Shown: positions 6,389 to 10,369 of the stretch, one piece after another
Numbering within the stretch: the first letter of the stretch is position 1
Layout: each line of letters starts with the position of its first letter
Source: Actinomycetales bacterium
Lineage (GTDB): Bacteria; Actinomycetota; Actinomycetes; Actinomycetales; Actinomycetaceae
Length of the DNA stretch: 10,369 nucleotides
Reading direction: 5' to 3'
NCBI GenBank assembly: GCA_012513625.1
Contig: JAAZBW010000236.1
Span: forward strand, 1-10,369
The notes under the pieces: generated by a model
What the model saw: only the letters and a program-made list of their open reading frames with translations
The model's database searches: none
Told to the model about the DNA's origin: nothing
Translations under genes and position numbers: made by a program

Positions 6389-6462
6389 CCCCTGATACGG
6401 GGCAGCGGGGGTACGCCCACTTGGCCGGCCCGCGCCGCGCCGTCGGCAAGAAGGGGCGACGG
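6389..6462. terminator. Hairpins between the convergent xylB and LacI-type genes
   Basis: The 121-base gap between two convergent stops holds CCCCTGATACGGGG just after the xylB stop, and a perfect 6-bp pair CCGTCG (6440-6445) with CGACGG (6457-6462). Neither has a T-tract on either strand. Termination in both directions is plausible from position but weakly supported by sequence. Confidence 0.3.
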
Positions 6463-6508
6463 TGAGTGCCCGGGTGCGTGGGCGTCGCGGGTTACCGGAG
6501 GATGCGGG

Positions 6509-7492
6509 TCAGGTGGACTCGCGGACCACCACGCGGCTGCTGGACGGTTCCGGAGCCGTGGCGGGCGCCTCCCCAAGATCGAGCATCGCGAGGATGGAGG
6601 CGATCACCAGCTCGATCGTGGCCTCCGCCCGGTTGTCCACGGTGGTGAGCGGCGGGTTGGCAAACTGACCGACAGTCGCGTTGTCCGCCCCGATCACCGC
6701 CATGTCCGCCGGCGCCCCGAGCCCGTGGGCGCGGAGGCCGGAGAGGACGGCAAGCGCGTGCGTGTCATCAAGAGCGGCGACGGCGGTGACGCCCGCCTCC
6801 CGCCAGATGGCAACGGCGTCCGCAGCTGACTCGGGCGTGAGTTCGAGTTCCACCACCACGGGCTCGGGAAGACCACGCTCGGCGCAGATCCGGCGCAGTT
6901 CGGCCGTGCGCGGTGCCGCGAACTCGTCCAGCCGGCGATCGGTGGTGCTCGCGAAGCCGAGATGGCGGTGGCCGCGCTCCACCAGGTGCTCCACCTGGAC
7001 ACGGACGGTGGCGCCCTGGAAATCGTCGTACAAATTCACGTCCTGGCCGTCCGACTGCACGGACAGCATGGGGATCTGGAGCATCCGGATGGGATCCATC
7101 TCCTCCTGCGTCACGCGCGCGAGCGGCACCACAACCACGGGGTCCACGCTGGCCACAAGGTTCGCCACCGAGAGGTCCTGGCGCTTGCGACGGAAGATGA
7201 CCGAGTAGCCGTGGCCCTCAAGAACAGTCCCGATCCGGTCGATGAGGTGGGCGTAGACCTCACTGATCACCGCGTCCGGGAGGATGAGGAGCACAAGGTC
7301 GGAGCGGCCGAGCCGGAGCGTCCTCGCGGAGCGGGAGGGGACGTAGCCGAGCTTGGCGACCGCCGCCCTGATGCGGTCCTTGGTGGGTTGGGAGATCGTC
7401 TGCCCCGGAGTGCTGTTGAGGACATAACTGACGGTGGCTTGTGAAACTCCCGCCATCTTTGCCACATCACGAACCGTTGGCCTTCGAGCCAC
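6509..7492 (-). CDS. LacI-family transcriptional regulator
   Basis: The 327-residue product has the LacI N-terminal helix-turn-helix (residues 6-26, TVRDVAKMAGVSQATVSYVLN), the GYVPSRSARTL stretch with the hinge helix leading to Leu59 for minor-groove binding, and a periplasmic-binding-protein-like ligand domain (ALDDTHALAVLSGL, AVIGADN, PPLTTVDN). The start is GTG 7492: it puts the HTH at residue 6 as in the family and has GGAAGGA eight bases upstream. ATG 7558 in the same frame would add 22 low-complexity residues and abuts a palindrome that is more likely an operator. The gene converges on xylB and is divergent from yaaA. A pentose or another sugar may be the effector, but nothing in the sequence fixes the ligand or target genes. 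Confidence 0.9.
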   Translation of the reverse strand: MARRPTVRDVAKMAGVSQATVSYVLNSTPGQTISQPTKDRIRAAVAKLGYVPSRSARTLRLGRSDLVLLILPDAVISEVYAHLIDRIGTVLEGHGYSVIFRRKRQDLSVANLVASVDPVVVVPLARVTQEEMDPIRMLQIPMLSVQSDGQDVNLYDDFQGATVRVQVEHLVERGHRHLGFASTTDRRLDEFAAPRTAELRRICAERGLPEPVVVELELTPESAADAVAIWREAGVTAVAALDDTHALAVLSGLRAHGLGAPADMAVIGADNATVGQFANPPLTTVDNRAEATIELVIASILAMLDLGEAPATAPEPSSSRVVVREST

Positions 7493-7558
7493 GCTGCATT
7501 TCCTTCCCACGGCCGTACTGCTCGGCCGCTGACGGAGCCTGCCCTCTTCCCCACCCAT

Positions 7559-7572
7559 TTCGGTATACCGAA
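7559..7572. promoter_or_regulatory. 14-bp perfect palindrome, candidate operator
   Basis: TTCGGTATACCGAA is perfectly symmetrical. It lies 66 bases upstream of the LacI-type start and beside a possible minus-strand -10 box (TAGTAT, 7572-7577, with TTAGCC 18 bases further up at 7596-7601). This is the position expected for autoregulation. LacI-family operators usually have a central CG, whereas this one is centred on TA with GTATAC, a pattern also seen for GntR regulators, so the binding protein is uncertain. A second short palindrome, CTCTCG-CTC-CGAGAG (7582-7596), lies in the proposed promoter spacer. Confidence 0.45.
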
Positions 7573-7710
7573 TACTAGTCTCTCTCGCTCCGAGAGGCTA
7601 AATCGGTCTCATTCCCGTGTTCCACCATTATCCCGCAACCGACGCTCAGCGCCCGGGGGAGGCGCCCGCGCGCCGCCGCCCGCCCCCGCAGGGAACCCGC
7701 GCGGACCACC

Positions 7711-7716
7711 TAGGCT
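7711..7716 (+). promoter_or_regulatory. -10 box for a leaderless yaaA mRNA
   Basis: TAGGCT is followed by exactly six bases and then the GTG start of yaaA. This TAnnnT-N6-start arrangement is the standard actinobacterial leaderless promoter, and there is no good Shine-Dalgarno upstream of the gene. Confidence 0.5.
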
Positions 7717-7722
7717 GGATCG

Positions 7723-8562
7723 GTGCTGATCCTGCTCTCCCCCGCAAAGACGTTCGACCTGCACCCGGCCGGCGCCCGCTCCGGCGGCGAGGGCCGCTCC
7801 CCCCACCGCATCCGGCCGGACATGCTCACCACCCCGCGCCACCTCGAGCACAGCGCGGAACTCATCGAGGCGCTGGAGAACCTCAGCGTGGCTGAGATCG
7901 CCCGCCTGATGGACACCTCGGACAACCTGGCCGCGCAGGCGCGCGAGTACGCGAACGACTTCGAACTCCCCCACACCGCCGCCAACTCCCTGCCCGCCGT
8001 TCTCGCATTCCACGGCGAGGCGTACCGCGGCCTCGCCGCCCGCGACCGCCTCGGGACCCGCGATCTCACCGAGGCGCAGAAGACCCTCCGCCTCCTCTCC
8101 GGCCTCTACGGCCTCCTCCGCCCGCTCGACCTCATCCAGCCCTACCGCCTGGAGATGGGACGCCGCCTGGAAACCGCGCGCGGCACCGGACTCCACGCGT
8201 TCTGGGGCACGCGCATCACGGACCTCGTCCGCGCGGACCTCCTGGCCTCACCCGGCGATCACACAGTCGTGAACCTGGCCTCGGGGGAGTACGCCTCCGC
8301 CGTTGACCTCGCAGGACTCGCCAAGGAGGGCGTCCACGTGGTCTCGCCGCGCTTCGAGGACGAGGACGCCCGCGGCCGCCAGACGCTCATCACCGTCTAC
8401 GCGAAGCGCGCTCGCGGCGAGATGGCCGCATGGCTCATCCAGGACCGCGTCCGCCGCGCCTCCCAGCTCTCCGGGTTCCGTTCCGGGGGCTACCAGTTCC
8501 ACGACGACGCCTCCTCACCCTCCGTGCCCGTCTTCCGCCGCCGCTTCGCTGACCGCCCGTAG
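7723..8562 (+). CDS. yaaA: YaaA-family peroxide stress protein
   Basis: The 279-residue product matches the YaaA (DUF328) family, which in Escherichia coli lowers free intracellular iron during hydrogen peroxide stress and binds DNA. Family signatures are the N-terminal MLILLSPAKTFD, LSVAEIARLMDTSDNLA, AFHGEAYRGL, LRLLSGLYGLLRPLDLIQPYRLEMG, NLASGEYASAV and the late ITVYAKRARGEMAAW stretch. Length is somewhat above the usual ~255, partly through an insertion after the first strand (HPAGARSGGEGRSPH). GTG 7723 begins directly at the conserved MLIL and is positioned for leaderless translation. It stands alone, divergent from the LacI-type gene, and is followed by a GC hairpin before ilvA. The role in this organism is inferred from the family. 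Confidence 0.93.
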   Translation: MLILLSPAKTFDLHPAGARSGGEGRSPHRIRPDMLTTPRHLEHSAELIEALENLSVAEIARLMDTSDNLAAQAREYANDFELPHTAANSLPAVLAFHGEAYRGLAARDRLGTRDLTEAQKTLRLLSGLYGLLRPLDLIQPYRLEMGRRLETARGTGLHAFWGTRITDLVRADLLASPGDHTVVNLASGEYASAVDLAGLAKEGVHVVSPRFEDEDARGRQTLITVYAKRARGEMAAWLIQDRVRRASQLSGFRSGGYQFHDDASSPSVPVFRRRFADRP

Positions 8563-8564
8563 GA

Positions 8565-8590
8565 GGGCGGGACTCTCCGGGCGCCCGCCC
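8565..8590 (+). terminator. 7-bp GC hairpin after yaaA
   Basis: GGGCGGG (8565-8571) pairs perfectly with CCCGCCC (8584-8590) around a 12-base loop, starting two bases after the yaaA stop. No T-run follows. In GC-rich actinobacteria such stems are often the only visible terminator signal. Confidence 0.4.
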
Positions 8591-8623
8591 GCGCCGCGGG
8601 GCGATGGTGGAACAATTGGGTGC

Positions 8624-10072
8624 ATGGCACGCACCACCGGTCAGCCCCACCGCCCGACTCCGGCTTCCGCCTCGCCCGCACCGGCGGCGGCCTCGGCGCC
8701 CGCACGGGTGAGGGAGGAGTCGGAGGGTGGGCCTGCGTCGTCGGGGACGCCGACCCCGGTGACAGGGCCCGCGGAGGGTGGGCCTGCGTCGTCGGGGAAG
8801 AAGCGGAAGAAGACGCGCGGACGGGTCACGGTCCCCACCGCGCAGGCGATCCGGGACGCGGCGGAACTGCTGCGGCCCGTGGTGCGGAGGACGCCGCTGG
8901 AGCTCTCGAGCCGGCTCTCGAACCGGGTGGAGCAGGCGGTGTACCTGAAGCGTGAGGACATCCAGGTGTGCCGCTCGTACAAGGTGCGCGGCGCGTACAC
9001 GTTCATCGCGGCGCTGCCGGAGGAGGCGCGGGCGAAGGGGGTGGCGTGCGCGTCCGCAGGGAATCACGCGCAGGGTGTGGCGTTCGCGTGCCGCAAGCTG
9101 CGCATCCACGGCAAGGTGTTCCTTCCGGCCACCACGCCGCGGCAGAAGAGGGAGCGGATCGCGGATATCGGGGGCCGGTGGATCACGCAGGTGATTGGCG
9201 GCGAGGCGTTCGACGACGCCGCCCAGGCTGCGGCGGAGTACTCGCGTGAGTCGGGAGCCACGTTGGTCCCGCCGTTCGACGATGCCGCCATCGTGGCCGG
9301 TCAGGGCACCGTGGCGCTCGAAATCCTGGACCAACTGCCGGAACCGCCCCACACGATCGTGGTGCCGGTGGGCGGTGGCGGGCTGCTCGCGGGGGTGGCG
9401 CTCTGGGTGAAGACCCACGCGCCCGCCACCCGGGTGATTGGCGTGGAGCCGGAGGGAGCACCGTCGCTGCGGGCGGCGCTCGAGGCAGGCCGGCCGGTGA
9501 GCCTGCAGAACGTGGAAAGCTTCGTGGATGGGGCGGCGGTGCGCCGCGTGGGCTCGGTGCCGTTCGATGTGGTGCGGGACCTGGTGGACGCGGTGGTGAC
9601 CGTGCCCGAGGGCGCCGTGTGCACCGAGATGCTGGATCTGTACCAGACGGAGGGAATCATCGCGGAACCCGCGGGGGCGCTGGCCACGGCCGCCCTGCGT
9701 GGGTACCTGCCCGAGGTGCCCACGGGGCCGGTGGTGTGCATCGTCTCGGGCGGGAACAACGATGTGTCCCGATACGCGGATGTCCTGGAGCGATCGTTGG
9801 TGCACGAGGGGCTGCGCCACTACTTCCTCGTGACCTTCCCGCAGCAGCCGGGCGCCCTGCGCTTCTTCCTCGAGGAGGTGCTCGCCGAGGGCGAGGACAT
9901 CGTGCTGTTCGAGTACGTGAAGAAGAACTCGCGGGAAACCGGACCCGCTCTGGTGGGTATCGACCTGGCGGCGGCGTCCGGGCTGGAGCGGCTGCTGCAA
10001 CGAATGGATGGCAGCCCGCTGAAGATCGAGAAGTTGGCGCCGGACTCGGCAGTGTTCGAGTTCCTCCTGTAG
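8624..10072 (+). CDS. ilvA: Threonine ammonia-lyase (biosynthetic), with an N-terminal extension
   Basis: The 482-residue enzyme is pyridoxal-phosphate dependent and deaminates L-threonine to 2-oxobutanoate, the first step of isoleucine synthesis. PLP is held by Lys120 in SYKVRGAY; SAGNHAQG (144-151) and the Gly-rich GGGGLLAG (250-257) bind the substrate carboxylate and cofactor phosphate. SGGNND lies before the C-terminal domain. That domain, from about residue 397 (HYFLVTFPQQPGALRFFLEEV), is a single ACT-like regulatory unit, as in the short Bacillus/Corynebacterium type. Residues 1-66 are an atypical Pro/Ala/Ser-rich tail with two EGGPASSG repeats and KKRKK, added before the usual start of the fold. 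ATG 8624 has no Shine-Dalgarno; ACAATT ends six bases before it, so a leaderless message is possible. GTG 8708 and 8759 are alternative starts within the tail. Confidence 0.93.
   Translation: MARTTGQPHRPTPASASPAPAAASAPARVREESEGGPASSGTPTPVTGPAEGGPASSGKKRKKTRGRVTVPTAQAIRDAAELLRPVVRRTPLELSSRLSNRVEQAVYLKREDIQVCRSYKVRGAYTFIAALPEEARAKGVACASAGNHAQGVAFACRKLRIHGKVFLPATTPRQKRERIADIGGRWITQVIGGEAFDDAAQAAAEYSRESGATLVPPFDDAAIVAGQGTVALEILDQLPEPPHTIVVPVGGGGLLAGVALWVKTHAPATRVIGVEPEGAPSLRAALEAGRPVSLQNVESFVDGAAVRRVGSVPFDVVRDLVDAVVTVPEGAVCTEMLDLYQTEGIIAEPAGALATAALRGYLPEVPTGPVVCIVSGGNNDVSRYADVLERSLVHEGLRHYFLVTFPQQPGALRFFLEEVLAEGEDIVLFEYVKKNSRETGPALVGIDLAAASGLERLLQRMDGSPLKIEKLAPDSAVFEFLL
8721..8798 (+). repeat. 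Two perfect 27-bp direct repeats in the ilvA 5' coding region
   Basis: Positions 8721-8747 and 8772-8798 are identical over 27 bases, spaced 51 bases apart (17 codons), so the encoded EGGPASSG repeats in frame. The core CCTGCGTCGTCGG also occurs inside xylB at 5620-5632. The stretch encodes a probably disordered tail ahead of the catalytic domain. Confidence 0.8.
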
Positions 10073-10083
10073 GCCCCCTTCCG

Positions 10084-10185
10084 CCGACTGTGTGGCTGCG
10101 GGTCCACCCAAACCCCACCGACTGTGTGGTTGCGAGTCCGCACAAACCCCGCCGACTGTGTGCCTTGGGTTCCACAAAGTAGGTG
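10084..10185. repeat. Three tandem 34-bp direct repeats
   Basis: CCGACTGTGTG occurs at 10084, 10118 and 10152, exactly 34 bases apart. The first two units match over most of their length (GG.TGCG.GTCC.C..AAACCCC); the third keeps the first 11 bases and then diverges, though GTTCCAC is still recognisable. The period is not a multiple of three, so the units do not encode a peptide repeat, and there are no unique spacers as in a CRISPR. The array begins 12 bases after the ilvA stop. Confidence 0.75.
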
Positions 10186-10315
10186 GACCGGGGTGGCGGG
10201 GGGCGTAGATCCCCCGCGGGATGAGTCGCTGCCACCGGCCAGGGCAGTGGAGTCCCCTAGCGTGGTGTATCGGTAGCGCGGTGGTCGTGTCGCTCACCAG
10301 GTGAGTGACGGTCAT
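10186..10315 (-). pseudogene. 5' remnant of an AbiEi-antitoxin-like gene
   Basis: On the minus strand, ATG 10315 follows GAAGGA by eight bases and opens a frame whose first ~43 residues include HHARG, RWQRLIPRGIYAP and HPGPPT. I recognise this pattern from the N-terminal winged-helix region of actinobacterial AbiEi-type antitoxin-domain proteins (short His/Arg segment, then PWQRLLPGVY-like and GPPT motifs). Such proteins are normally a few hundred residues long. Here the resemblance stops where the 34-bp repeats begin, and the continuing frame only reads antisense to ilvA. It is therefore probably a decayed or truncated copy with its own ribosome binding site still visible. The family call rests on remembered motifs over a short stretch. 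The remaining bases to the window end (10316-10369) show nothing else I can identify. Confidence 0.42.
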
Positions 10316-10369
10316 CGTGTGATCCTTCGAGTGATCTCTGACAACCGACTCGAAAGGACTGTTCACGAT

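Noticed and set aside
10084..10185. CRISPR array
   Set aside because: The units are contiguous with no variable spacers between them, and no cas genes are present.
10255..10320. tRNA-like stretch (CGGTAGCGCG)
   Set aside because: No T-arm GGTTCGAATC-type sequence or acceptor pairing is found around it.
8435..10366. 643-codon minus-strand frame over ilvA
   Set aside because: Only its first ~43 residues from 10315 look like protein; the rest is antisense to ilvA and the repeats.

Overview
The window comes from a high-GC Gram-positive chromosome, class Actinomycetia and possibly order Micrococcales. The grounds are very GC-rich third codon positions, a WhiB-family Fe-S regulator, a Streptomyces/Arthrobacter-type class I xylose isomerase, frequent GTG starts and TAnnnT promoter boxes placed as for leaderless mRNAs. 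The lineage is an inference from composition and gene families.

Left part (1-1362): a WhiB-like gene is followed 12 bases later by a gene for a 277-residue protein with an N-terminal Cys cluster and three helix-turn-helix segments. The second gene has no usable ATG, GTG or TTG at its front. The best-supported start is an ATT codon at 294, 7 bases after a perfect AGGAGG. The pair resembles regulators carried by actinophages and actinobacterial accessory islands. A 19-bp-period repeat array in mirrored orientation lies between it and the next, convergent gene.

Middle (1363-6508): a CYTH-domain gene and a ROK-family repressor gene lie on the minus strand. The ROK gene is divergent from xylA-xylB (xylose isomerase and xylulokinase), which convert D-xylose to D-xylulose and then D-xylulose 5-phosphate for the pentose phosphate pathway. 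The xylA promoter is readable, with an imperfect inverted repeat over its -10 box where a ROK repressor could bind. A strong 9-bp GC hairpin separates xylA from xylB. No xylose transporter gene is visible.

Right part (6509-10369): a LacI-family regulator gene (minus) converges on xylB and is divergent from yaaA (peroxide stress protein). yaaA is followed by ilvA (threonine ammonia-lyase, isoleucine synthesis), whose product has an unusual low-complexity N-terminal extension. Beyond ilvA are three copies of a 34-bp direct repeat, abutting what looks like the 5' remnant of an AbiEi-antitoxin-like gene on the minus strand.

The genes with functions I recognise are ordinary. The notable signals are the ATT start of the WhiB neighbour, a short repeat family encoding Pro-Ala-Ser-Ser inside both xylB and ilvA (with a codon-usage switch beside it in xylB), and two intergenic repeat arrays with fixed 19-bp and 34-bp periods. 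I see no complete new defence or mobile system, CRISPR array, rRNA or tRNA.
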